Positions 52,472 to 60,838 of a DNA stretch of 64,000 nucleotides are shown in pieces. How positions within the stretch are numbered: position 1 is the stretch's first letter; every line of letters begins with the position of its first letter. The stretch comes from Deltaproteobacteria bacterium (lineage in GTDB: Bacteria; Myxococcota_A; UBA9160; UBA4427): NCBI GenBank assembly GCA_016713665.1, contig JADJOR010000011.1, positions 248,001 to 312,000 of the forward strand. The letters are read 5' to 3'. The position numbers were made by a program, and so were the translations under genes. Below the pieces are notes generated by a model, which did no database searches, was not told the origin of the DNA, and worked only from the letters and a program-made list of their open reading frames with translations.

Positions 52472-53743
52472 TCAGAACGCGTCAGGATTCGCCACGATCT
52501 CCGCCGGGACCGGGTGCCGGAACAATTCGGACGCGTTGCGCCACGCGATCCGCTCGATCTCGGCCGCGGGAAACTTCCCGATCTGGCTCCAGACGATCGA
52601 CTGGGTGTCGGGCCAGGTGCCGTCCTGATGCGGATAGTCCGACTCGAGGAGCAGATGGTCGACGCCGATGTGGTGGCGCTGCTCGAGGCCGGCGAGATCG
52701 TCGATGGTGCAGAACCAGAAGTTGCGCTGCATGACCTCGCGCGGCGTCATCGCGATGCCCTCCCATGTCCCGAAGATCCGCTGGTAGCGCGCGACGTGGT
52801 CGAGGCGATCGAGGAGCCCGGCGACCCAACCGATGCCGCCCTCGGAGAGACAGATCTTGATGTTCGGGAAGCGCACCGGGATCTTCGAGTAGAGCCAGTC
52901 GATCGCCGCGAACATGGCCCAGCCGAAGAAGAGCACGCCCACCGTGTCCGAAGGCGCGCCGGAGGAGGTCGTCGGCGCCGTCGAGGACGAGCCGACGTGG
53001 AGGCAGATCACGGTGCCGGTCTCCTCGCAGGCGGCCATGAAGGGATCCCAGTAGCCCGTATGGAGCGACGGGAGGCCGAGGCGCTCGGGGAGCTCCGGGA
53101 AGGTCACGGCGGAGAAGCCCCGCTTCGCGTTGGCGCGGATCTCGGCGGCGCCCTCCTTCGGATCGAGCAGCCACGGGAGCTGCAGCGGGATGATCCGACC
53201 GGGATAGGTCCCGGCCCACTCCTCGTGGTGCCAATCGTTCGCGGCGCGCACGACGGCGCGGGCGAGCTCGCGGTCGGGGACGTCGAGCTGGTAGCGCTGG
53301 CCGGCGAAGCCGGGGAGCGACGACGGGAAGCAGACCGAGGCGTAGACGCCGTTGAGGTCCATGTCGCGGACGCGCGCGTGGATATCCCATGCGCCGCGGC
53401 GCATCTCGTCGAAGCGGGCGGGATCGAAGGTCCGCTGGTGGAGCGGCTTTCCCACGACGGCGTTGAGGCCGACCTTGTGATGCTTCTTGCCGTTCCAGAG
53501 CCAGTACTCGCTGCGGCCGTCGTCCTCGGTCTGGACCCGCGGCGCCTGGTCGGCGAAGCGCTTCTCGACCCGGCCCTCGAACATATGGGGCGGCTCGACG
53601 AGGTGGTCGTCGACGGAGATGAGCGTCGTATGGCGCGTCTGGCGCGGCGGATCGGGGAGCCAGTCGATCTTCTCGGGCTTGGCGCTGGCCTTGAAGAAGC
53701 CCTCTTTCGTCTCGATCTCGTCGAAGGTGATGGAGCCCGCCAT
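52472..53743 (-). CDS. Amidohydrolase-2 family protein, paralog A
   Basis: A 423-residue hydrolase. It starts MAGSITFDEIETKEGFF and carries the metal motif region ISVDDHLVEPPHMF, the block GVYASVCFPSSL, TGYWDPFMAACEETGTVICLH and DWLYSKIPVRFPNIKICLSE, with the C-terminal ESDYPHQDGTWP supplying the catalytic Asp. It is a close tandem paralog of the protein at 56613. Last gene of a minus-strand run downstream of the alcohol dehydrogenase (60 bp gap). ATG at 53743 has GAGGAG upstream. Confidence 0.95.
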   Translation of the reverse strand: MAGSITFDEIETKEGFFKASAKPEKIDWLPDPPRQTRHTTLISVDDHLVEPPHMFEGRVEKRFADQAPRVQTEDDGRSEYWLWNGKKHHKVGLNAVVGKPLHQRTFDPARFDEMRRGAWDIHARVRDMDLNGVYASVCFPSSLPGFAGQRYQLDVPDRELARAVVRAANDWHHEEWAGTYPGRIIPLQLPWLLDPKEGAAEIRANAKRGFSAVTFPELPERLGLPSLHTGYWDPFMAACEETGTVICLHVGSSSTAPTTSSGAPSDTVGVLFFGWAMFAAIDWLYSKIPVRFPNIKICLSEGGIGWVAGLLDRLDHVARYQRIFGTWEGIAMTPREVMQRNFWFCTIDDLAGLEQRHHIGVDHLLLESDYPHQDGTWPDTQSIVWSQIGKFPAAEIERIAWRNASELFRHPVPAEIVANPDAF

Positions 53744-53803
53744 GGACCGATCTCCTCGCGCGCGGCGCCCCTTGCTGGAGCTACGCAGCGCCTCTCGCTG
53801 AAG

Positions 53804-54892
53804 TCAAAGAACGATCACGCCGCGGGTGACGCGGCCGTGATGGAGGTCGTCGAGGGCGCGCGGTGCCTCGTCGAGGGAATAACGGGTGTCGAGGATGCCC
53901 GCGAGATTCAGGCGGCCCTGCATGCAGAGCTCGACGAACTCGGGCAGGTGGCGGCGGGGATGGATCGAGCCGCCGAAGGTGCCCGTGAGCGTCCGGTGGC
54001 GCAGCAGCGCCGAGGTCTCGACCCGGAGCTCGACCGAGCCCATCGCGCGGCCGATCACGACGACCGTCGCCCCGGGCCGGGTCGCGGCGATCGTCTGCTC
54101 GAGGGTTCCCGGGACGCCGACCGCGTCGAAGCCGTAGTCGGCACCGCGTCCGGCGGTCAGGTCCTGGACCGCCTTCACGACGTCGGTCGAGGACGCGTCG
54201 ATCGCGTGGGTCGCGAAGCCGAGCTCGACCGCCTTCTTCGCCTTGTGGGCGAGCTTGTCGACGGCGACGACGGTCGTCGCCCCGCGAAAACGCGCGCCCA
54301 TCATCGTCGAGAGGCCGACCCCGCCCGAACCGATCACGACGGCGCTCGAGCCGGGCAGGACCTTCGCGCGGTGGATCGCCGCGCCGAGCCCCGTCGACAC
54401 GCCGCAGGCGAGGCCGCAGACGATCTCGAGCGGCGCGTCGTCGCGGATCTTCGTCACGAAGCGCTCGGGGACGACGGCGTACTCGGCGTACGAGCCTTGA
54501 TAGTGGAGCGTGTGGATCGCCTCGCCGGCCTTCGAGAGCCGCGTCGTGCCGTCGAGCATCTTGCCCGTGAACATCGGCGCGCCCTCGCAGAGCGCGGGCT
54601 CGTCGTGGAGACACTGGAAGCAGGCGTCGCAGGGCCCGATGATCGAGCAGAGGACGTGGTCTCCGACGCGGATCCCGCGGACTTCGGGGCCGACCTCGAC
54701 GACGACGCCCGCCCCTTCGTGGCCGAGCACGATCGGGAACGGGACGGGCACGTTGCCCGAGGTGAAGTTCAGATCCGTATGGCAGACGCCGACGGCGGCG
54801 ATGCGGATCTTGACCTCGCCGCTTTTCGGCTTCGGATCGTCGATCTGCTCGACGGCGACCTTCCCGGGCCCACGACAGACGACGGCCTTCAT
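53804..54892 (-). CDS. Zinc-dependent medium-chain alcohol dehydrogenase
   Basis: A 362-residue MDR-family dehydrogenase. The catalytic zinc ligands are Cys37 (GVCHTD), His58-Glu59 (GHEGAG) and a later Cys; a four-Cys structural zinc site is at 88, 91, 94 and 102. The NAD(P) motif VIGSGGVGLS is present. It oxidises alcohols or related substrates, possibly glutathione-linked (the long form resembles class III-like ADHs). ATG at 54892 has GGAG upstream and overlaps the deacylase stop by 4 bp, so the two are coupled. Confidence 0.95.
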   Translation of the reverse strand: MKAVVCRGPGKVAVEQIDDPKPKSGEVKIRIAAVGVCHTDLNFTSGNVPVPFPIVLGHEGAGVVVEVGPEVRGIRVGDHVLCSIIGPCDACFQCLHDEPALCEGAPMFTGKMLDGTTRLSKAGEAIHTLHYQGSYAEYAVVPERFVTKIRDDAPLEIVCGLACGVSTGLGAAIHRAKVLPGSSAVVIGSGGVGLSTMMGARFRGATTVVAVDKLAHKAKKAVELGFATHAIDASSTDVVKAVQDLTAGRGADYGFDAVGVPGTLEQTIAATRPGATVVVIGRAMGSVELRVETSALLRHRTLTGTFGGSIHPRRHLPEFVELCMQGRLNLAGILDTRYSLDEAPRALDDLHHGRVTRGVIVL

Positions 54893-56610
54893 GATGCGCT
54901 CCTGCCCATTCGACTCGCCGAGCTCCCGGCCGATCCGTTCGCCCCGGGTCCCCCGGCTCTCAGGATCTGCCCGGGCCGGCTCGCGAGCTCGCCGACCAGC
55001 GAGCGGCCATCCTGCGTGATCGCGACACCGTTCACGAAGACGTGCTCGATGCCCTTCGGCTGATCGGCGATGAGCCGCTCCTCGTCCCCCGGCAGATCGC
55101 GCACCCGCCGCAGCGGCCCGGGATCGATGGTCTCGAGGTCGAACACGACGAGATCCGCCGCCGCCCCCGGCACGATGCGACCGCGGTCGGCGATGCCGTA
55201 GAAATCGGCGAGCTCGCTCGTGAGCTTCTGGATCGCGCGCTCGAGGGTGAAGACCTTTCGATCGCGGACCCAGTAGGCGAGCAGCTCGGTCGGCATGTTG
55301 GCGTCGCAGAGCTGTGCGACGTGGGCCCCGGCGTCCGACTGGCCGAAGACCGCGCCGGGCTGGGTCATCAGCTCCGCGACCGGTCCGTCCTCGTCGTTCG
55401 AGAGCACGACGAGGAAGCGCGTCTCGAGATCGTCGTCCAGGGAGAGATCGCAGAGGACGTCGATCTCGCTGCAGCCCCGCTCCTTCGCGAGCGAGGCGAC
55501 GTCGCGCCCGACGAGCGCGGCATGCTTCTTCGTCTCGGCGACGACGAACTTCTCCCAGACGACCGGCGGCTTCACGTCCGGAACCTGGCGCACCGCCTCG
55601 GCCCGCCACTTCGGATCCCGGTAGAAGCGCGGGAACTCGCTCGGCGGATGGCCGAGCAGCTCGAGGAAGATCGGCACCGTCCGGAAGTAGTACGGGTTGT
55701 CCATCCGGAACTGGAGCTTGAGGGGCAGGCACGTGATCTGGGGATGGACGTCGGCGCCGCGCGCGAGGCCCTCGGCGTGGGTCTTCATCATCTGGCGGTA
55801 GTCGCGCTCGGGATAGGTCGTGAGCATCGGCGTCCAGGAGAGCGGGCGCCCGATCGCGGGCTGGATCGCGTAGCTGTCGCGCCAGGAGACGGGCACGCCC
55901 GGGGCGTACGAGACGGCGCCGTAGCCGAGCTCGCCGAGCACGCTCGCGAGCGCCACGAACTCTTCCTTCGTCCCGTTGCGCGACGGGACAGGGAGGCCGC
56001 GATCCCCGCGGTGGTTCGCCGAGAAGCTCGACGCGAAGCCCAGGGCGCCTGCGCGCATGCTCTCCGCGACGACCTCGCGCATCCGCGCGATCTCCGCGTC
56101 GGTCGCCTCGCGCTCGTAGCCCGCGTCGCCCATCACGAAGAGGCGGACGGGGCTGTGGCCGACATAGCAGCCGTAGTTGAGGATCGTGCCGCGGTCCTCG
56201 ATCAGCGCGAGATACTCGCCGAAGGTCTCGAAGCGCCAGTCGATGCCGGCGTCGAGCATCTTCTCCGACATGTCCTCGACGGCCTGGAGCGTCCGGACCA
56301 TCGCCTGGCGCTGCGCGGGCCGGGTCGGGGCGAGGGAGAAGCCGCAGTTGCCGGCGACGACGGAGGTGACGCCGTGCCAGCAGGAGGACGTGAGTCCCGG
56401 ATCCCAGAAGACCTGGGCGTCGTAATGCGTATGCATGTCGAAGAAGCCCGGGGCGACGACGCGGCCGCGGGCGTCGACGACGCGCTCGCCCTCGAGGTCC
56501 GGCCCGACGGCGACGATGCGGCCGCCGGTGACGGCGACGTCGGCGATCCGGCCCGGCGTACCGAGACCGTCGACGACGAGACCGCCGCGGATCACGAGCT
56601 CGGCGCGCAT
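54889..56610 (-). CDS. D-aminoacylase / N-acyl-D-amino-acid deacylase-like amidohydrolase
   Basis: A 573-residue protein of the amidohydrolase superfamily D-aminoacylase group. A small N-terminal beta domain (DVAVTGGRIVAVG) leads into APGFFDMHTHYDAQ, with the metal-binding His60 and His62; later elements include NCGFSLAPTR, GDRGLPVPSRNGTKEE, FGQSDAGAHVAQ and the C-terminal GAAADLVVFD domain. Family enzymes cleave N-acyl-D-amino acids or related amides. The stop overlaps the ADH start by 4 bp; the upstream paralog ends 2 bp before its start. Clear operon member. Confidence 0.93.
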   Translation of the reverse strand: MRAELVIRGGLVVDGLGTPGRIADVAVTGGRIVAVGPDLEGERVVDARGRVVAPGFFDMHTHYDAQVFWDPGLTSSCWHGVTSVVAGNCGFSLAPTRPAQRQAMVRTLQAVEDMSEKMLDAGIDWRFETFGEYLALIEDRGTILNYGCYVGHSPVRLFVMGDAGYEREATDAEIARMREVVAESMRAGALGFASSFSANHRGDRGLPVPSRNGTKEEFVALASVLGELGYGAVSYAPGVPVSWRDSYAIQPAIGRPLSWTPMLTTYPERDYRQMMKTHAEGLARGADVHPQITCLPLKLQFRMDNPYYFRTVPIFLELLGHPPSEFPRFYRDPKWRAEAVRQVPDVKPPVVWEKFVVAETKKHAALVGRDVASLAKERGCSEIDVLCDLSLDDDLETRFLVVLSNDEDGPVAELMTQPGAVFGQSDAGAHVAQLCDANMPTELLAYWVRDRKVFTLERAIQKLTSELADFYGIADRGRIVPGAAADLVVFDLETIDPGPLRRVRDLPGDEERLIADQPKGIEHVFVNGVAITQDGRSLVGELASRPGQILRAGGPGANGSAGSSASRMGRSAS

Positions 56611-56612
56611 GC

Positions 56613-57875
56613 TCACCACTTCTCCGGGTCGGCCGCGACCCGATCCGGCACCGCATGCCGGAACAGCTTCGCCGCGTTGCGCCAGGCGACCTTCTCGGCG
56701 TCGGCTCGCGGCAGCTTCGAGAGATGCCGCCAGATGACGGCCTGCGAGTCGGGCCAGGTCCCGTCGAGGTGGGGATAGTCGGTCTCGAGGGTCACGTGAT
56801 CGACCCCGATGTGCGAGAGCACGTCGTAGGCGGACGCCTCTTCGAGCGAGCAGAACCAGAAATTGCGCTGCAGGACCTCGCGCGGCGTCAGCGGGATGTT
56901 CTCCCAGGTCCCGTAGATCGCCTGGTACTTCCCGACGTGGTCGAGGCGATCCATCAGGCCCGCGACCCAGCCGACGCCGCCCTCGGAGAGGCAGATCTTG
57001 ATGTTCGGGAAGCGCACCGGGATCTTCGAGTAGAGCCAGTCGACCGCGGAGAACATCGCGTAGCCGAAGAAGAGGACGCCGATGCAATCGCCGGGGGCGT
57101 CGCTCGAGGTGTTGGGCGTCGAGCCCGAAGAGCCGACGTGGAGGCAGACGACGGTGTCCGTCTCCTCGCAGGCGGCGAGCAGCGGGTCCCAGTAGCCCGT
57201 GTGGATCGACGGGAGGCCGAGCGGCTCGGGATTCTCGCTGAACGAGATCGCCTTGAAGCCCCGCGCCGCGTTGCGCCGGACCTCCTCCGCCGCGAGCTTC
57301 GGATCGAGCAGCCAGGGGATCTGACAGGGGATGAAGCGCTCGGGATACGCCCCGGCCCACGCCTCGAGATGCCAGTCGTTGAACGCGCGCACCGTCGCCA
57401 GCGCGAGCGCCGGATCCTTCACGCCGAGCTGCAGCCGGTGGCCACAGAAGCCCGCCATCGCCGACGGGAAGCAGACCGAGGCGTAGACGCCGTCGAGGTC
57501 CATGTCGCGGATGCGCGCGTGGACGTCGAAGGAGGCGCGGCGCATCTCGTCGAAGCGGACGGGCTCGTAGGAGCATTCCTCGATCGGCCGCCCCGCGACG
57601 GCTGCGAGGCCGATCTGGGGATTCAGCTTTCCGTCGTAGAGCCAGGCCTGGCCGCCGGAGGGATTCTCGACGACCCGCGGCGCCTGCTCGGCGAATTTCG
57701 TCGGCAGCCGCCCCTCGAACATCTCCGGCGGCTCGACGAGATGGTCGTCGGTCGAGATGATCGGGAGATGCCGCTTCGCCCGGGGCGGATCGGGGAGCAG
57801 CGTCACCTTCTCGGGCTTCTTGCCCTTCATGAAGCCCGACCGGGTCTCCATCTCCTCGAGCTTGATACCCGCCAT
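56613..57875 (-). CDS. Amidohydrolase-2 family protein, paralog B
   Basis: A 420-residue hydrolase, close paralog of the protein at 52472. Shared blocks include STDDHLVEPPEMF, GVYASVCFPSAM, TGYWDPLLAACEET, DWLYSKIPVRFPNIKICLSE and PREVLQRNFWFC; the C-terminal ETDYPHLDGTWP ends the active site. Substrate unknown. ATG at 57875 has GGAG upstream. It lies between the SDR gene (62 bp) and the deacylase gene (2 bp). Confidence 0.95.
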   Translation of the reverse strand: MAGIKLEEMETRSGFMKGKKPEKVTLLPDPPRAKRHLPIISTDDHLVEPPEMFEGRLPTKFAEQAPRVVENPSGGQAWLYDGKLNPQIGLAAVAGRPIEECSYEPVRFDEMRRASFDVHARIRDMDLDGVYASVCFPSAMAGFCGHRLQLGVKDPALALATVRAFNDWHLEAWAGAYPERFIPCQIPWLLDPKLAAEEVRRNAARGFKAISFSENPEPLGLPSIHTGYWDPLLAACEETDTVVCLHVGSSGSTPNTSSDAPGDCIGVLFFGYAMFSAVDWLYSKIPVRFPNIKICLSEGGVGWVAGLMDRLDHVGKYQAIYGTWENIPLTPREVLQRNFWFCSLEEASAYDVLSHIGVDHVTLETDYPHLDGTWPDSQAVIWRHLSKLPRADAEKVAWRNAAKLFRHAVPDRVAADPEKW

Positions 57876-57937
57876 GCGGCACTCCTCTCGTTGGGACCGG
57901 CTCGCATTCGGAGCCGCTCGCTCCCGGACCGACTCGC

Positions 57938-58831
57938 CTAACGCGCGGCGGGCGCGAGCGACCAGCCCGGCAGGAGCCCGAGCTCGCTGCACAGCTCCTG
58001 GCCCTGGATCGTCTCGCCGTTGCGCTTCGGCGCGTCGGGCGACTCGAGCAGCCAGCGGCAGACCTTGCCGATCACCGCCGCCGGCGCCCCCGTCGACGCG
58101 TCGAAGCCGAAGGCCTTCATGTCCTGGGCGATCCGCTCGGTCGCGACGTAGCCGGGCTGGATGTTGTAGGCACGGACGCCGGTCTCGCGCAGCTCGACGG
58201 CGAGGATGCCGGCGATGCGGTGGAGCGCGGCCTTGCTGAAGCCGTAGCCGAGGCCCCAGCCGCCCTTGCCCGCCGGCTCGCTCGGATCTTCGTAGGCGAC
58301 GGTCGAGGTGATGTTGATGACGGTCCCCTGCTTGCGCTTCACCATGTGGGGCACGACGGTCTTGATCAGCACGAGCGGGGCGAGGGCGTTGCCCTCGAGG
58401 TGGTCGCGCAGGACGCGGATCGGCGTATCGACGATCAGGTCCATGTGGCCCGGGCCGATGTAGCGGGCGTTGTTGATGAGGACGTCGATCTGGCCCCACT
58501 CCGCGATCACGCGGTCGACGGCCGAGACGAGCGACGGATGATCGAGGATGTCCGCCGGCACGCTCATGCAGCGCACGCCCGCCGCCTCGATCAGCGCCGC
58601 GGTCGAGTCGAGGGAGCCGGGCAGCGGCGTCGTGTCCGAGCGCTTGATCGTCGAGCTGTGCTCCCGGGATTCGCCTTCGTGGACGGTCCGCGCCGTGATC
58701 GCGACGTCGTAGCCCGCGTGGGCGAGCTCGACGGCGATCGCCTTGCCGATGCCGCGGCTCGCGCCGGACACGAACGCGACCTTCCGGTCGGCAGGGCGAT
58801 GGGAATTCGAACCTCGGGCAGCAGTCGACAC
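57938..58831 (-). CDS. Short-chain dehydrogenase/reductase
   Basis: A 297-residue classical SDR. The cofactor motif is VSGASRGIGK (21-30), followed by NNAR (120-123) and the catalytic YGFSK (Tyr196, Lys200) with Ser176. An unusual loop of about 25 residues (about 49-74, rich in Ser, Glu and Thr) follows the second beta strand. It oxidises or reduces a hydroxy/keto group. It starts with GTG at 58831, with GGAGA upstream, and is the first gene of the operon running down to 52472. Confidence 0.95.
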   Translation of the reverse strand: MSTAARGSNSHRPADRKVAFVSGASRGIGKAIAVELAHAGYDVAITARTVHEGESREHSSTIKRSDTTPLPGSLDSTAALIEAAGVRCMSVPADILDHPSLVSAVDRVIAEWGQIDVLINNARYIGPGHMDLIVDTPIRVLRDHLEGNALAPLVLIKTVVPHMVKRKQGTVINITSTVAYEDPSEPAGKGGWGLGYGFSKAALHRIAGILAVELRETGVRAYNIQPGYVATERIAQDMKAFGFDASTGAPAAVIGKVCRWLLESPDAPKRNGETIQGQELCSELGLLPGWSLAPAAR

Positions 58832-58993
58832 GCAGGATCTCCGTTTTCGGCCCCGAAGATCCGCCCAGGGGAGTGTCGCGGACGGGGGGGGCAGACCCGA
58901 CGCTATCGACCACCCCCGCGCGTCGCAAGCGCGCCGAGCGGGCTGCCTCGCGCGCTACGCTGCGGCCGCCCCTGTGCGAGAAGAGGCGCCCCG

Positions 58994-59443
58994 ATGCTCT
59001 CCGACGAACGCCAGATCCTGAATCTGATCCACCGCTACGCGGAGCTCCAGGACGCGGCCGACTTCGAGGCCGTTGCCGCGCTCTTCCGCGACGCGGCCTT
59101 CCGCATCGCGAACGGACCCACGGCCCACGGCTTCGACGCCGTCCTCGCCCTGAAGCGCCGCCATGATCGGGTCCACGAGGACGGCACGCTGCGCACGAAG
59201 CACGTCACCACGAACACCTTCCTCGAGCTCGCGCCCGACGGACAGCGCGCGCGAGCGCGCTCCTACTTCGTCGTCTACCAGGCGACCACGCGACTGCCGC
59301 TCCAGTGCATCGCCGCGGGCCGCTACCACGACGCGTTCGAGCGGCCCGACGGCGCGTGGCGCTTCACGGATCGCCTGATCCAGGTCGACCTGATCGGCGA
59401 CATGTCGGAGCACACCCGCGACAATCCGCTCGCCTCGACTTGA
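58994..59443 (+). CDS. SnoaL/NTF2-fold protein, tandem copy 1
   Basis: A 149-residue protein of the SnoaL/scytalone-dehydratase-like fold. It begins MLSDERQILNLIHRYAELQD and contains EDGTLRTKHVTTNT, the family hallmark, and the C-terminal GRYHDAFERPDGAWRFTDR. Such proteins act as dehydratases, isomerases or binding proteins. It is divergent from the SDR gene and followed 48 bp later by a close paralog. Confidence 0.9.
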   Translation: MLSDERQILNLIHRYAELQDAADFEAVAALFRDAAFRIANGPTAHGFDAVLALKRRHDRVHEDGTLRTKHVTTNTFLELAPDGQRARARSYFVVYQATTRLPLQCIAAGRYHDAFERPDGAWRFTDRLIQVDLIGDMSEHTRDNPLAST

Positions 59444-59490
59444 CACCCGCCCCGGGAAGTCGTTTTCTGGCTCCGACGAAGGGAGGCCCG

Positions 59491-59961
59491 ATGCACGCCG
59501 ACGAACGCGAGATCCTGAACCTCCTCCATCTCTACTGCGAGCTGCAGGACGCCGCCGACTTCGTCGCCGTCTCCGAGCTCTTCCGGCATTCGGGCTATCG
59601 CGTGCAGGGCGGCCAGTCGCTGTTCGGCTACGACGAGGTCTACGCCCTCAAGACCCGCCACGACAAGATCCACGAGGACGGCACGCTGCGGACCAAGCAC
59701 GTCACGACCAACACGATCCTCGAGCTCGATCCCGACGGTCGCCGCGCCCGCACCCGCTCCTACTTCACCGTCTACCAGGGCACGAGCAGCCTGCCCCTGC
59801 AATGCGTGATCGCCGGCCGCTACCACGACAGCTTCGAGAGAATCGAGGGCGCCTGGTGCTTCACCGACCGCCTCATCCTCGGCGATCTTCAGGGCAACCT
59901 GACGCACCACCTGCGCGACAATCCCCTCGAAAAGACGTCGCACGCGCCAAAGGAGCCCTGA
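59491..59961 (+). CDS. SnoaL/NTF2-fold protein, tandem copy 2
   Basis: A 156-residue paralog of the previous protein, with the same MHADEREILNLLHLYCELQD start and EDGTLRTKHVTTNT core. The pair probably arose by tandem duplication and may form heteromers or handle related substrates. ATG at 59491 has AAGGGAGG upstream. The EthD-like gene follows 58 bp later. Confidence 0.92.
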   Translation: MHADEREILNLLHLYCELQDAADFVAVSELFRHSGYRVQGGQSLFGYDEVYALKTRHDKIHEDGTLRTKHVTTNTILELDPDGRRARTRSYFTVYQGTSSLPLQCVIAGRYHDSFERIEGAWCFTDRLILGDLQGNLTHHLRDNPLEKTSHAPKEP

Positions 59962-60019
59962 TCGAAGCGATCTCGAGCTCCCCCACCCCATCCCCCCACA
60001 GTCCCGAGCCGAGGTCCCC

Positions 60020-60745
60020 ATGCGCATGCAGCTCGATCCCACGACGCCCAACTCGGTCTTCGTCGTCTTCGCGAACCCGACGCCCGAGCACGAGTCGGAG
60101 TTCAACCGCTGGTACGACGAGATCCACGGCCCCGACGCCCTCGAGAACGGCTCCTTCCTCGCCGTCCATCGCTTCCGCGCCGTCGGTCCGGGCCACCGCC
60201 CCGCCCCCTATCTCGCGCTCTGGGAGGCGCGCTTCGGCTCCGAGACCGAGGCCTGGGCCTACATCGGACCGCGGGCCCAGGCCCTGCGCGAGGCGGGTCG
60301 CGCCGGCAGCGAGGTCGCCTCGGTGCGCTTCGCGATCATGCTGGTCGGGGTGGCGAGCGTGCGCGGGGCCCTGCTCGAGGAGGTCGGCTCGCTCACGACG
60401 ATCCAGAACGATTGGCGCTCGCCCGCGAGCGCGCCGCCGGCACGGACGTGGTGGACCGACCTGCCCAACGACGCGATCGGGGCCCCGGTGCGCTGGCTCG
60501 CGACGAGCGACGCCGCAGGGCGCGGTGCGGGCCACCATCTCGCCGTCTTCGCGACCGCCGAGAAGACGCCACCCGGCGCCGGTCTGCTCAAGGCTTCGCC
60601 GACTCGCGTCGCCGCCGGCATGTCGCCGCTGCCGCCCTATCAGACGATCTTCGGGACGACCGTCGGGGCGGACGAGGCACGCGCGCTCGAGCCGGCAGAC
60701 GCCTGGCTGATGACCTGGGAGCCGGTCGTCAGCCAGCGCGCCTGA
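60020..60745 (+). CDS. EthD-like dimeric alpha-beta barrel protein
   Basis: A 241-residue protein whose first half is a ferredoxin-like alpha-beta barrel of the EthD/DUF4286 type: SVFVVFANPTPEHESEFNRW, YDEIHGPDALEN and FLAVHRFRAVGPG; the second half repeats a weaker version (about 150-225). No enzyme motif is established for the fold; members assist degradation or oxidation pathways. Third gene after the SnoaL pair, 58 bp away, likely the same operon. Confidence 0.85.
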   Translation: MRMQLDPTTPNSVFVVFANPTPEHESEFNRWYDEIHGPDALENGSFLAVHRFRAVGPGHRPAPYLALWEARFGSETEAWAYIGPRAQALREAGRAGSEVASVRFAIMLVGVASVRGALLEEVGSLTTIQNDWRSPASAPPARTWWTDLPNDAIGAPVRWLATSDAAGRGAGHHLAVFATAEKTPPGAGLLKASPTRVAAGMSPLPPYQTIFGTTVGADEARALEPADAWLMTWEPVVSQRA

Positions 60746-60770
60746 GCGCGGGCGCTTTCGCGCGCCTCCG

Positions 60771-60800
60771 GACGCCTCCCGACGCCTCCCGACGCCTCCC
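60771..60800 (+). repeat. Three perfect tandem 10 bp repeats
   Basis: GACGCCTCCC three times, with a partial unit before and after, between the 3' ends of the EthD-like gene and the convergent DUF1214-like gene. Small slippage array, no assigned role. Confidence 0.9.
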
Positions 60801-60838
60801 GACACAAGAGCATCGATCCGTTCGACGGCCCTGCCGGA

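Noticed and set aside
52364..55063. 899-codon frame antisense to paralog A and the alcohol dehydrogenase
   Set aside because: Opposes two well-conserved proteins and has no recognisable domain.
55042..56778. 578-codon frame antisense to the D-aminoacylase-like gene
   Set aside because: Composition shadow; the opposite strand carries HTHYD and other active-site motifs.
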